NCBI GenBank assembly: GCA_021781745.1
Contig: JAJXWH010000015.1
Span: 40,467-104,466, forward strand
Reading direction: 5' to 3'
DNA: 64,000 nucleotides
Source: Bacillota bacterium
Lineage (GTDB): Bacteria > Bacillota > Clostridia > Clostridiales > Clostridiaceae
In this document: in pieces, positions 20,702 through 29,342 of the stretch
Layout of the letters: every line of letters begins with the position of its first letter
Position numbering within the stretch: position 1 is the stretch's first letter
Made by a program: the position numbers and the translations under genes
Notes under the pieces: generated by a model
What the model was told of the DNA's origin: nothing
The model's input: only the letters and a program-made list of their open reading frames with translations
The model's database searches: none

Positions 20702-21523
20702 TTACTTATTTAGATTTAATTCTTCTAGTAATGTAAATATCCTCTTATTAAGTACTGGATGCATAAGATATGGTGCAATTTCATTTAAAGGTTTTAATAC
20801 GAACTCCCTTTCATGCATCCTTGGATGTGGAAGAACTACTTTTTCATCAGAAGAGACTACTGAATCATACATAATAATATCTAAATCAATTGTTCTAGGT
20901 CCCCATTTTATTGTTCTTTCCCTATTTAATTCTTCTTCAATTTTAAGAAGTAACTCCATAAGCTCTTCTGCCTCTAATGTTGTCTCTATTTCAATAACTG
21001 CATTTACAAAGTCTTCTTGTTCTAAGTATCCCCATGGTTTTGTTATTATAAACGATGATTGTTTTTTCAAATCTATATTCTTTTCTTTTGATATTTTATT
21101 TATTGCAGCTTCTAAATATCTTTCTTTGTCTCCCATGTTGGAACCTAATCCTATATATGCTTTATGCCTTCTTCTCTCAATCATTATTTCTACAGTATCC
21201 AAATGCTTTTTAATTGGCGCCCAAGGCTTTTTCAAGAATACCTTAACACCACTTATAATCTTATACTCATTAAGAATAAAATCTGCTAAGTTTAAAGTTA
21301 CTGTTTCTATAAGATCATAGTTTTGCCTATTAAATTCTTCTTCTACTTTTTCGCACAATTCACCGTAGTGCACTGATTTTGTTAAATCTCCAGTCTTACC
21401 AGCCAGCTTTAAATCTAATTCTAATTCAAAGGATAATATAAACTTTTGACCTAACTTTTTCTCTTCTTCAAAAACTCCATGAAAACCAAATAACTCTAAA
21501 TCTTTTATATACATTTTATCCAA
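20702..21523 (-). CDS. bifunctional dihydroneopterin aldolase / HPPK
   Basis: This is a FolB-FolK fusion of 273 residues. FolB, residues 1-118, has IKDLELFGFHGVFEEEKKLGQ and the catalytic Lys in VFLKKPWAPI. FolK, residues about 120-273, has AYIGLGSNMGDKERYLEAA and the ATP/metal motif RTIKWGPRTIDLDIIMYD. It performs the two steps that convert dihydroneopterin to its hydroxymethyl diphosphate (EC 4.1.2.25 and 2.7.6.3). The fusion order matches other Firmicutes and Streptococcus SulD. Start is TTG 21523 (GGATGG, 8 bp) or ATG 21514; TTG gives the usual MDK opening. It lies 12 bp after folP. Confidence 0.95.
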   Translation of the reverse strand: MDKMYIKDLELFGFHGVFEEEKKLGQKFILSFELELDLKLAGKTGDLTKSVHYGELCEKVEEEFNRQNYDLIETVTLNLADFILNEYKIISGVKVFLKKPWAPIKKHLDTVEIMIERRRHKAYIGLGSNMGDKERYLEAAINKISKEKNIDLKKQSSFIITKPWGYLEQEDFVNAVIEIETTLEAEELMELLLKIEEELNRERTIKWGPRTIDLDIIMYDSVVSSDEKVVLPHPRMHEREFVLKPLNEIAPYLMHPVLNKRIFTLLEELNLNK

Positions 21524-21535
21524 AATTCATCCATC

Positions 21536-22345
21536 CTATCTTCTTACAATTGCATCAGTCATTTTTGCAGCTCGTGAATTTTCGAGCACATCATGAACTC
21601 TTACAAAATCACAGGAATCTTTCATTATACCTATAACTGTAGTAGCTACTGTTCCCTCTACTCTTTCTTCTACAGGTAAATTTAAAGTTAATCCTATCAT
21701 AGATTTTCTAGAGGTTCCTAGTAGTATTGGGTAGCCTAACTCTTTAAGCTTTTCTAGATTATTCATAGTTTCCAAATTCTGCTCATAAGTCTTTCCAAAC
21801 CCTATACCTGGATCTAATATTATATTCTCATCCTTAACTCCAGCATACTTAGCAATTTTTATGCTTTCTTTTAAGTCTTCTAATATCTCCTCAATTAAAT
21901 TTTTATAATCTGTATTATCTCTATTATGCATTAAACAGCAAGGTACGCTATATTTTGCGGCGACCTTTGCTATATCTTTTTCCTTTTTAAATCCCCATAT
22001 ATCATTAATAAGGTCTGCTCCAGCTTCTATTGCTTTTTCAGCTACTCTTGCCTTATAAGTATCTATAGATACTGGAATATTAAAATTTTCCTTTATAGCC
22101 TTTATTATTGGTACAACTCGGCTAATCTCCTCTTCATCACTCACTATTGTGTAGCCTGGTCTTGTAGACTCCCCGCCTACATCTATTATATCAGCTCCAT
22201 CATTTATCATTTTTCTTACATGCTGCATTGCAATATCTATATCATTAAATTTTCCTCCATCTGAAAAAGAATCAGGGGTGAAATTTAATATCCCCATAAT
22301 ATATGTTTTTTCTCCAATTCTAAATTCAGCATTTCCTATTTTCAT
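21536..22345 (-). CDS. folP: dihydropteroate synthase
   Basis: FolP (EC 2.5.1.15) joins the pterin diphosphate to 4-aminobenzoate and is the sulfonamide target. The 269-residue TIM barrel shows both family signatures: MGILNFTPDSFSDGG (residues 17-31) and DGADIIDVGGESTRPG (about 49-64), then NDIWGF, DPGIGFGKTYEQN, LLGTSRKSMIG and the C-terminal VRVHD. It lies between the HD protein (15 bp) and the FolB-FolK fusion. No GTP cyclohydrolase gene is in this cluster. Confidence 0.97.
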   Translation of the reverse strand: MKIGNAEFRIGEKTYIMGILNFTPDSFSDGGKFNDIDIAMQHVRKMINDGADIIDVGGESTRPGYTIVSDEEEISRVVPIIKAIKENFNIPVSIDTYKARVAEKAIEAGADLINDIWGFKKEKDIAKVAAKYSVPCCLMHNRDNTDYKNLIEEILEDLKESIKIAKYAGVKDENIILDPGIGFGKTYEQNLETMNNLEKLKELGYPILLGTSRKSMIGLTLNLPVEERVEGTVATTVIGIMKDSCDFVRVHDVLENSRAAKMTDAIVRR

Positions 22346-22360
22346 CTTATTTAAAGCCTC

Positions 22361-22834
22361 CTAATAATATATTTTCAAATTCTTCTTTTCATCGCTCCAA
22401 TTACAGTCATCTTTAGATTTACAAGCAATACACAATCTAGAAAGCTTATCTGCTCTATATATGAGTAATGAGAATCCCTCACTTTTTTTATCCCTGTGTC
22501 CCAATATGCCTTGTTTTATAGATTCTACTTCTTCCTCATTAAATTCATAATCTATTAAAATATCTTTTGCAATTTCCCATGAAGCTATTTCATGAGGCAT
22601 ACCATTTTCATATTGATAAGACTTTCCTATATCATGTAAAATTGCAGTCGCATATATAATTTCTTTCTCAAAGCCTAAATTTTCTTCTAAATTTATTGAT
22701 TGGGCAATTCTTGCTACATCTAAAAAATGTTTCAAATTATGTTTACAATACTTTCTACCCTTTTCAAACTTCTTGTTCCTTTTTAAATAATACATATATC
22801 TTTCGTCATTTAAAATGCAATTAAATCTATCCAT
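22361..22834 (-). CDS. HD-domain phosphohydrolase in the folate cluster
   Basis: The 157-residue protein has an HD domain: H in CKHNLKHFLDVARIA, the HD pair in ATAILHDIGKSYQYENG, a His in PHEIASWEIAK, and a downstream Asp in IYRADKLSRLC. The C-terminus carries a CIACKSKDDCNW cysteine cluster. TTG 22846 opens the frame, but GGGGT is correctly spaced only for ATG 22834. HD proteins next to folP occur in other clostridia; it may hydrolyse a pterin or nucleotide intermediate, but the substrate is not known. It is the first gene of the HD-folP-folBK-AIM24 operon. Confidence 0.8.
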   Translation of the reverse strand: MDRFNCILNDERYMYYLKRNKKFEKGRKYCKHNLKHFLDVARIAQSINLEENLGFEKEIIYATAILHDIGKSYQYENGMPHEIASWEIAKDILIDYEFNEEEVESIKQGILGHRDKKSEGFSLLIYRADKLSRLCIACKSKDDCNWSDEKKNLKIYY

Positions 22835-22912
22835 AACATACCCCAACTATATTTACTATTTACTAAGTATCATCATGATTATTTTATTATTATATCATTT
22901 ATTTTTAAATAA

Positions 22913-22954
22913 AAAATAACACTTAGAAATAATTAAAAATAATTTCTAAGTGTT
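22913..22954 (-). terminator. strong terminator of ptb-buk
   Basis: On the minus strand, AACACTTAGAAAT and ATTTCTAAGTGTT form a perfect 13-bp stem, followed by ATTTTTTA, 13 bp past the buk stop codon. Confidence 0.9.
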
Positions 22955-22966
22955 ACCCCTTACTTA

Positions 22967-24034
22967 TTAATAAACTTTAGCTTGTTCTTCCCCATCAAGC
23001 ACTCTAATAGCACCTTGAGCTAAAGCAAGTAATTCATCTTCTCCTGGATAAACTGTAACTGGAGCTATCCATTCTACTTTTGCTTTTAGGTCTGGAACAA
23101 GAGTTGGTGAATATGCAATTCCTCCAGTAAAGATAATTTGATCTACTTTACCTTCTAGCACTACTGACATTTCCCCAATTGATTTTGCAATTTGATAAAC
23201 AAATGCTTTATATATTGCTCCGCATTCTTTATCTCCTGCTTCCATATTGTCAATAACACCTTTTACATCATTTGTGTTTAGGTATCCAACAAATCCGCCT
23301 TTTCCTACAACCTTACCATATACTTCTGCTTCGCTATATTTTCCACTAAAGCACATTTTAATTAAATCACCAATTGGAACTGATCCAGCTCTTTCTGGCG
23401 AAAATGGTCCATCTCCATCTAAAGCGTTGTTTACATCTACAACTTTTCCATGGTTATGAGCTCCAACAGAAACACCACCACCCATATGTACAACTACAAG
23501 GTTTAGGTTTTCGTATCCCTCTCCACTTTCTTTACCATATCTTTTAGCTACTGCTTTTTGATTTAAAGCATGGAATTTACTCTTTCTTGGAAGTTCTGGT
23601 ACTCCTGATAATCTAGCTACATCTGCTAATTCATCTGTAACAACTGGATCTACTATAAATGAAGGAATATTTAATTCATCCCCAATTGATTTCGCAATTA
23701 TTCCACCAAGGTTAGAAGCATGTGGCCCTTGAACTCCAACTTTTAAATCTTCAACCATTGCATCATTTACTGCGTATGTTCCACCTTCAACAGGTTTAAG
23801 CATTCCACCTCTTCCAACAACGGCACTTAAAGTAGTTATATCAAAGTTCTTTTCTTTTAGAACATTTAATATTACCTCTTTTCTAAATCCAAATTGGTCA
23901 TATATTGTATCATATCTCTTTATTTCTTCATTTGTGTGTCTTAATGTTTCTTCAAATAGTTCTTTTTCATCTTCATAAACACCAATTTTAGTTGATGTTG
24001 AACCTGGATTTATTATTAATAGCTTATATGACAT
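22967..24034 (-). CDS. buk: butyrate kinase
   Basis: Buk (EC 2.7.2.7) makes butyrate and ATP from butyryl phosphate, the ATP-yielding step of butyrate fermentation. The 355-residue protein is an acetokinase-family ASKHA enzyme: [19 protein letters not shown] at the start, [53 protein letters not shown], and the ATP-site [13 protein letters not shown] 24034 follows AAGGGGG. It lies 47 bp after ptb, the classic clostridial arrangement. Confidence 0.97.
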   Translation of the reverse strand: MSYKLLIINPGSTSTKIGVYEDEKELFEETLRHTNEEIKRYDTIYDQFGFRKEVILNVLKEKNFDITTLSAVVGRGGMLKPVEGGTYAVNDAMVEDLKVGVQGPHASNLGGIIAKSIGDELNIPSFIVDPVVTDELADVARLSGVPELPRKSKFHALNQKAVAKRYGKESGEGYENLNLVVVHMGGGVSVGAHNHGKVVDVNNALDGDGPFSPERAGSVPIGDLIKMCFSGKYSEAEVYGKVVGKGGFVGYLNTNDVKGVIDNMEAGDKECGAIYKAFVYQIAKSIGEMSVVLEGKVDQIIFTGGIAYSPTLVPDLKAKVEWIAPVTVYPGEDELLALAQGAIRVLDGEEQAKVY

Positions 24035-24081
24035 TCCGAATCCCCCTTAAACTTATGCATTGATAATTATATGTTTACTTA

Positions 24082-24990
24082 TTACTTATTTTTTGCTGCA
24101 ACTAATGCTGCTAGAGCTATTGAATTAACTTTTGTTTCAAATGAATCAGCTCTTGAAGTTAAAATTACTGGTGCTGATGTACCTACTAAAAGTCCACCAT
24201 TTCTTGACTTTGAGAAATATGTTAATGTTTTATACATTACATTAGCTGCTTCAATATTTGGTAATAATAATATATCTGCTTTACCCGCAACAGGACCTGT
24301 AACGCCTTTATGATGAGCAGCTTCTTCTGATATTGCATTATCTAATGCGAAAGGTCCATCTACGATACAACCTTTAATTTGTCCTCTATCACTCATTTTA
24401 GCTAATAATGCAGCATCAACTGTTGATTGCATACTAGCATTCACAACTTCAACTGGACATATAGGTGCTACCTTAGGAACTTCTATTCCACATGCATGTG
24501 CTACTACTACTGCGTTATTTATCATCCCAACTTTATCCTTAAATTCAGGATATGTATTAAATGCTGCATCAGTTAAAAATAATAACTTATCCCAGCCTTC
24601 TATATCAAAAACTGCAACATGTGACATTAATTTTCCTGTTCTTAATCCAATTTCTTTATTTAATACACTTCTTAAGAATGTAGCAGTATCTACTAATCCT
24701 TTCATTAGCATATCAGCATGACCACTTGAAACTAATTTTACAGCTTCTAAGGTAGCCTTCTTTGGATCTTTGATATCCATTATTTCATAGTCTGATAAAT
24801 CTAAGTCTATCTTTTTTGCTATTTCATGTATTTGTTGTTTATCTCCAACTAATATTGCTTGAGCAATATTTTTTTCTGTAGCTTCCTTTATAGCTTCTAA
24901 CACAGGCTCATCTTGCGCTACTGCTACTGCCACTTTCTTTGTTGGAACTTCCTTTAGTCTTGATAATAAATCATCGAAGTTTTTACTCAT
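24082..24990 (-). CDS. ptb: phosphate butyryltransferase
   Basis: Ptb (EC 2.3.1.19) exchanges CoA for phosphate on butyryl-CoA, feeding butyrate kinase. The 302-residue protein is of the phosphate acetyl/butyryltransferase family: VAVAVAQDEPVLEAIKEA, then GHADMLMKGLVDTATFLRSVL, TDAAFNTYPEF, CIVDGPFALDNAISEEAAHHKGV and DILLLPNIEAANVMYKTLTYF. ATG 24990 follows AGAGGTG. The gene is led by inverted-repeat element E3, which starts 36 bp before the start codon. Confidence 0.97.
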   Translation of the reverse strand: MSKNFDDLLSRLKEVPTKKVAVAVAQDEPVLEAIKEATEKNIAQAILVGDKQQIHEIAKKIDLDLSDYEIMDIKDPKKATLEAVKLVSSGHADMLMKGLVDTATFLRSVLNKEIGLRTGKLMSHVAVFDIEGWDKLLFLTDAAFNTYPEFKDKVGMINNAVVVAHACGIEVPKVAPICPVEVVNASMQSTVDAALLAKMSDRGQIKGCIVDGPFALDNAISEEAAHHKGVTGPVAGKADILLLPNIEAANVMYKTLTYFSKSRNGGLLVGTSAPVILTSRADSFETKVNSIALAALVAAKNK

Positions 24991-25026
24991 CTTTTTGCAC
25001 CTCTTACCTTAATAATTTTTAACTTA

Positions 25027-25183
25027 GGCACATGAAAAAAATAATAGACCAAAGATGCGACGCATATTTCGTGTCAGACAAGGAAGTAAATTCTGCTCAT
25101 AGTGGACCTATTAACTGAATTTGCTGACGCAGTATGACGCAAAATAGGCAAGCATACTGGTCTATTATTTTTTTGATTGTGCC
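25027..25183. mobile_element. inverted-repeat element, copy E3 (MITE-like)
   Basis: A 157-bp copy in the opposite orientation to E1 and E2, flanked by TTA/TTA (25024-25026, 25184-25186). The terminal repeats begin GGCACATGAAAAAAATAATA and (inverted) GGCACAATCAAAAAAATAATA and run to GACCA. Inner stems are TATTTCGTGTCA/TGACGCAAAATA and GTAAATTCTGCT/AACTGAATTTGC around CATAGTGGACCTATT. It lies between the presumed ptb promoter and the ptb ribosome binding site. Confidence 0.66.
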
Positions 25184-25187
25184 TTAT

Positions 25188-25215
25188 ATTATAATTAGTT
25201 TAATTATTTGTTAAA
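25188..25215 (-). promoter_or_regulatory. probable ptb-buk promoter
   Basis: On the minus strand, TTTAAC (25210-25215), 16 bp, TATAAT (25188-25193). The -35 is weak; a TTGACA further upstream is too far from this -10. Transcription would start at the edge of element E3. The remaining part of the 416-bp gap 24991-25406 holds E3 and AT-rich sequence only. Confidence 0.5.
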
Positions 25216-25406
25216 TTTGTGTCAATCTAGTTTATAAATATTCCTTCTATATTCTATTGTAACAAAAAATTACTGGAAATGTTAAATTTTCAGAATATTA
25301 TTTTTATTATTTAACTATTTTTTAATCTTTTTCAATTCCTATAGTACCATTATTAATACATAATTAATATTTTTCTTAACTCATTATACTGTTATCCTCA
25401 CCTATT

Positions 25407-27005
25407 CTATGGCAAATCAAATTTTTCAATTATATGCTCAGCAACCCTTATCCCGTCAACTGCTGCTGATATTATACCCCCTGCAAACCCAGCACCTTCT
25501 CCTGTTGGGTAGAGTCCACAAACATTTATGCTTTCAAGAGTAGAATTTCTATTAATTCTAACTGGAGCTGAAGTTCGTGTTTCAATTCCCGTTAAAACTG
25601 CATCCTCTCTAGCGTATCCCTTTATTTTTTTATCAAAATTCAAAATTCCTTCTTTAAGTGCTTCTACAACATAACTAGGCAAGCATTCCTTTAATTCCTT
25701 GAATTCATATCCTGCGGTATAACTTGGTATAACTTTCCCCAATTTAATAGATGCTCTATCTTTCATAAAATCTCCAACAAGTTGAATTGGTGCTTTATAA
25801 TTACCTCCACCTAACTTAAATGCAAGACTTTCATAATGTCTTTGAAACTCCATACCGCTAAGAGGAGAATTCCCTTCAAAATCTTCTGGTGAAACAGTTA
25901 CTACTAAAGCTGAATTAGCATTTTCTAAATCTCTTGCATGATAGCTCATACCGTTGGATACAAGCCTACCCTCTTCTGATGCTGCAGCAACTACTAAGCC
26001 TCCAGGACACATACAAAATGAATATATTCCTCTTTTTAATTTTTCACTTTGATAAGTTAATCTATAATCTGCGGCTTGTAATTTCGGATGTTTATGACTT
26101 TCACCGTATTGACTGATATTTATCAATTCTTGTGGATGCTCAATTCTTACTCCTATAGCAAAAGCTTTTGCATCCATAGAAACCTGTTCATTATGAAGCA
26201 TTTCATAGGTATCTCTCGAACTATGACCTATGGCAAGCACTAACGCCGTACATAATATTTCCTGACCATTTACAATAATACTTTTTAATTTGCCATCATC
26301 ATATGATATTTTCTCTAACTTAGAGTTAAAGAAAACTTCTCCACCAAGACTCTTGATTTCTTCTCTTATATTCTTAACTACATCCTTTAAAAGATCTGTT
26401 CCTACATGAGTTTTACTTTCATATTTTATTTCTGCCGGTGCCCCTGCCTTTATTAATTCATCCAGCACAAACGCACATCTATGATCTTTAATTCTTGTAG
26501 TTAATTTGCCATCAGAAAATGTACCAGCTCCTCCTTCTCCAAATTGAACATTTGATTCAAGATTAAGCTCTCCAGTTTCCCAAAACTTTTTTACAGTTAC
26601 TGTTCTTTGATCCACATCTTCTCCACGCTCATATACTATTGGTTTATAACCATACCTCGCTAAAGTTAATGCAGCAAAAATTCCTGCTGGACCAAATCCG
26701 ATTACTACTGGTCGAGATTTTAGTTCTTCTGTACCTCGCTTCACAGATTCAATTTCTTTTATTTCTTCAAGCCTTATATCTTTATCATGTATTCTAGATA
26801 ATATCTTTTTTTCCTTATCACAAATTACATCAACGGCATAACTTATCTTTATATCATTCTTTCTTCTTGCATCTATACTTCTCTTTACTATATTTACTTT
26901 GTTTATGTATTCCTTGGATATATTTAACTTTTTACATATTTTACTTTCCAAACTGCTTATGTCATCATCCAAACCTAAATTTATGTTATTTATTCTTATA
27001 GCCAC
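25407..27005 (-). CDS. FAD-dependent dehydrogenase (COG2509 family)
   Basis: The 532-residue protein has an N-terminal substrate-recognition-like domain (residues 1-85), then the FAD-binding dinucleotide motif VVIGFGPAGIFAALTLARYG, the family block ESNVQFGEGGAGTFSDGKLTTRIKDHR, and a C-terminal GLYPTGEGAGFAGGIISAAVDGIRVAE that closes the FAD site. This is the uncharacterised flavoprotein group widespread in Firmicutes; the substrate is unknown. The frame opens at a TTG at 27029 but AAGGA-GGTG precedes GTG 27005, which gives the usual MAIRINN opening. It stands alone between ptb-buk and cdaA-cdaR. Confidence 0.85.
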   Translation of the reverse strand: MAIRINNINLGLDDDISSLESKICKKLNISKEYINKVNIVKRSIDARRKNDIKISYAVDVICDKEKKILSRIHDKDIRLEEIKEIESVKRGTEELKSRPVVIGFGPAGIFAALTLARYGYKPIVYERGEDVDQRTVTVKKFWETGELNLESNVQFGEGGAGTFSDGKLTTRIKDHRCAFVLDELIKAGAPAEIKYESKTHVGTDLLKDVVKNIREEIKSLGGEVFFNSKLEKISYDDGKLKSIIVNGQEILCTALVLAIGHSSRDTYEMLHNEQVSMDAKAFAIGVRIEHPQELINISQYGESHKHPKLQAADYRLTYQSEKLKRGIYSFCMCPGGLVVAAASEEGRLVSNGMSYHARDLENANSALVVTVSPEDFEGNSPLSGMEFQRHYESLAFKLGGGNYKAPIQLVGDFMKDRASIKLGKVIPSYTAGYEFKELKECLPSYVVEALKEGILNFDKKIKGYAREDAVLTGIETRTSAPVRINRNSTLESINVCGLYPTGEGAGFAGGIISAAVDGIRVAEHIIEKFDLP

Positions 27006-27132
27006 AGTTTTTTCACCATATCCTTTCAAATAAAATCATATTTACTGCTTTAAACCTTAATCTTAAAATCATATCAAAGGTATTATATCCTATCTAGTAT
27101 TAATTCAAACTAATTTAATGAAATTATATCAT

Positions 27133-27169
27133 AAAAACCACAGTATTAATAATTTGAATAATACTGTGG
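27133..27169 (-). terminator. terminator downstream of cdaR
   Basis: On the minus strand, CCACAGTATTA and TAATACTGTGG form a stem followed by TTTTTA, 8 bp past the cdaR stop codon. Confidence 0.88.
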
Positions 27170-27176
27170 CCTTTTA

Positions 27177-28397
27177 CTAGGTTTTCTTTTTAACTACTAT
27201 ACTTACACTTCCGACATCCGATATTGATACATTACCTCCACCGGTAAGAGTCGCTTTAGGTGTATACTCAAAAGTCCCTTCTGCTTTTACAGTGGATAAA
27301 TCTAGTACAATACTTACATTTTGAGGAGTTATCTTATCTAAGTCCGCCTGAGTTCCAGTTAATGTTACGTTCGCTGTCAAATTCGGATTATCTAAAGAAA
27401 AGGCCTCATTTAAGTTGCTATATTGAATATTACAAACTAAATTTTTAGTTGCGCTTTCTTCCTTTTTTATTCTAAATTTAACATCAATAATACCCTCACC
27501 ATCTTGAACTGCGATTCCTTCAGGCAAAATAAGCTTAACATTCATTTCGCTATCAGATTTCAATGATGATATATCCATCGGTTCAGTATCTATTGATTGT
27601 ATCTTATCTAAATTCTGACTATCACCTAATATATTTACATTATTTTTACTTAAATCATAGCCATCTAAAATAAATCCCTGTGGAACTGTCCCTGTAGTCT
27701 TTAAATTAATAGGTACTACTTTCCCATTTGTGACTTCAATCGATAATTTAGCTGTTTTATTATCAGGTTCAACATTAGTAATTTCATTTCCAAGTGAATC
27801 CACAAGTTTTATGCTATAATCATTTTCCCTATTTTTATCTACATCTTTTTCTTCTCCAGTTATTATTGCATCACTAATTCTTTCTATAGAACTTTTACCA
27901 CCTGTTACCGTTACCGTTTGTGGATTTATTGTTTGCTGCTTCTCATAGATATTTTCTTTATAATTTACTTTTACCTTAGATTTTATAGTAAATTGTTTCT
28001 GAGTTAGTTCTTCTAGATTAACCTTTATTCCTAGAAAGCCATTATTTTTAATATTAATATTTTCTGGATAACTTACAATTTGAACTGGTATAGTATTTTC
28101 TCCACTTTTCAGCGCATAGACCGACATATCAGCTACAATTTTAAAATCTTCTTTTTTAACTTTAAGTACTTCACTTGATGGTCCCTCTAATATTAAATCA
28201 ACAGTATACTGCTGCTTATTTACTATTGCAAATTTTGCATCAGCTACAGAATTTTCATTAATTAATTCTACAGGGATATTTCTGAGATCATAACTTCTTG
28301 AAGGGTTTTCAACATTTGAGATATACAGCCACAAACCAAATGATAACAATAAACAAACAATTTTTACAATTAACGTTCCGTTTTCACTTTTATCCAT
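27177..28397 (-). CDS. cdaR: YbbR-domain regulator of diadenylate cyclase
   Basis: The 406-residue protein has one N-terminal membrane segment (LIVKIVCLLLSFGLWLYISNVENP, about residues 8-31) and then four YbbR beta-domains on the outside, each with the recurring (I/V)PV-Y-N and TPKTV-type strands. CdaR binds and tunes CdaA in Bacillus and Listeria. Its start lies inside the 3' end of cdaA (28-bp overlap), so the two are translationally coupled. ATG 28397 follows GAAGGTGAGG. Confidence 0.92.
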   Translation of the reverse strand: MDKSENGTLIVKIVCLLLSFGLWLYISNVENPSRSYDLRNIPVELINENSVADAKFAIVNKQQYTVDLILEGPSSEVLKVKKEDFKIVADMSVYALKSGENTIPVQIVSYPENINIKNNGFLGIKVNLEELTQKQFTIKSKVKVNYKENIYEKQQTINPQTVTVTGGKSSIERISDAIITGEEKDVDKNRENDYSIKLVDSLGNEITNVEPDNKTAKLSIEVTNGKVVPINLKTTGTVPQGFILDGYDLSKNNVNILGDSQNLDKIQSIDTEPMDISSLKSDSEMNVKLILPEGIAVQDGEGIIDVKFRIKKEESATKNLVCNIQYSNLNEAFSLDNPNLTANVTLTGTQADLDKITPQNVSIVLDLSTVKAEGTFEYTPKATLTGGGNVSISDVGSVSIVVKKKT

Positions 28398-29221
28398 GAC
28401 CTCACCTTCTCCCCAGCAGTTTTTACTTTTTTCTCATATCTATTTTCTATTATTTTAGATATTACAATTTTTAATCTTTCTTTATCATACCCTCTTGTTA
28501 TTCGTCCATTTATCGCTAATGACACTACACCTGTTTCTTCTGAAACAATTATTATTACTGCATCAGATACTTCTGATAACCCAAGCGCAGCCCTATGCCT
28601 AGTTCCTAATTTTTTATTAATGGTATTGTTTCCAGTTAACGGTAAAACACACCCTGATGCTAAAATTCTATTATTTCTTATTATGGTTGCACCATCATGA
28701 AGCGGAGTATTCACTACAAATATATTTTCTAAAAGGTTTGAGGTTACATTTGAATCTAATAACGTTCCTGCACCAATTAATTCATTAAGACCTGTTCTTT
28801 GTTCTATAACAATTAATGCACCCGTTTTACTTTCAGATAGATTTTGTACTGCTACTGCAACTTCGTTAATCATTGTATTTAAGTCTTCCTTATTGTAAAA
28901 ATAATGCTTATCATCAAACGCACTTCTTCCCAAGTGTTCTAAAGCTCTTCTAATTTCTGGTTGAAAAATTATAATAACAGATAATACCCCGATAGTTAAT
29001 GTTTTATTTAATATAAAATATAACATATCTAATTTTAATAAATAACTAATTGGAATTAGAGCTATAATTAATACTATCCCTTTTAATAACTGTTCCGCTC
29101 TTGTTTCCTTTATTAACATGTATCCTTTATAGAATATATAAGATACCACTAATATATCTAATACAGACCATAATGACATATTAGAAAAGCTTTTTTCTAA
29201 CATAGATAAAAGTTCTTGCAA
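28370..29221 (-). CDS. cdaA: diadenylate cyclase (c-di-AMP synthase)
   Basis: CdaA (EC 2.7.7.85) makes c-di-AMP, which controls potassium and osmolyte balance and cell wall homeostasis. It has three membrane segments (about residues 18-38, 43-62, 68-88) and a cytoplasmic DAC domain with the catalytic motifs LHDGATII and GTRHRAALG. GTG 29230 opens the frame, but AGAGG overlaps it and is spaced correctly for TTG 29221; I chose TTG (283 residues), with GTG possible. glmM, the usual third gene, is absent here. Confidence 0.94.
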   Translation of the reverse strand: MQELLSMLEKSFSNMSLWSVLDILVVSYIFYKGYMLIKETRAEQLLKGIVLIIALIPISYLLKLDMLYFILNKTLTIGVLSVIIIFQPEIRRALEHLGRSAFDDKHYFYNKEDLNTMINEVAVAVQNLSESKTGALIVIEQRTGLNELIGAGTLLDSNVTSNLLENIFVVNTPLHDGATIIRNNRILASGCVLPLTGNNTINKKLGTRHRAALGLSEVSDAVIIIVSEETGVVSLAINGRITRGYDKERLKIVISKIIENRYEKKVKTAGEKVRSWIKVKTER

Positions 29222-29342
29222 ATTTCTCACCTCTTTTCTTATCTCTTACATTAAAATTATACAACAATTATTATACTCATAGATATAAAGAGAATTATAA
29301 ATTTCTTACTTTTTAATTATTTTTATACTAATTTTTTATTAA

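Noticed and set aside
20685..21320. 211-residue plus-strand frame opposite folB-folK
   Set aside because: It is the antisense of a clearly conserved enzyme, has no ribosome binding site and a composition typical of reverse translation of AT-rich genes.
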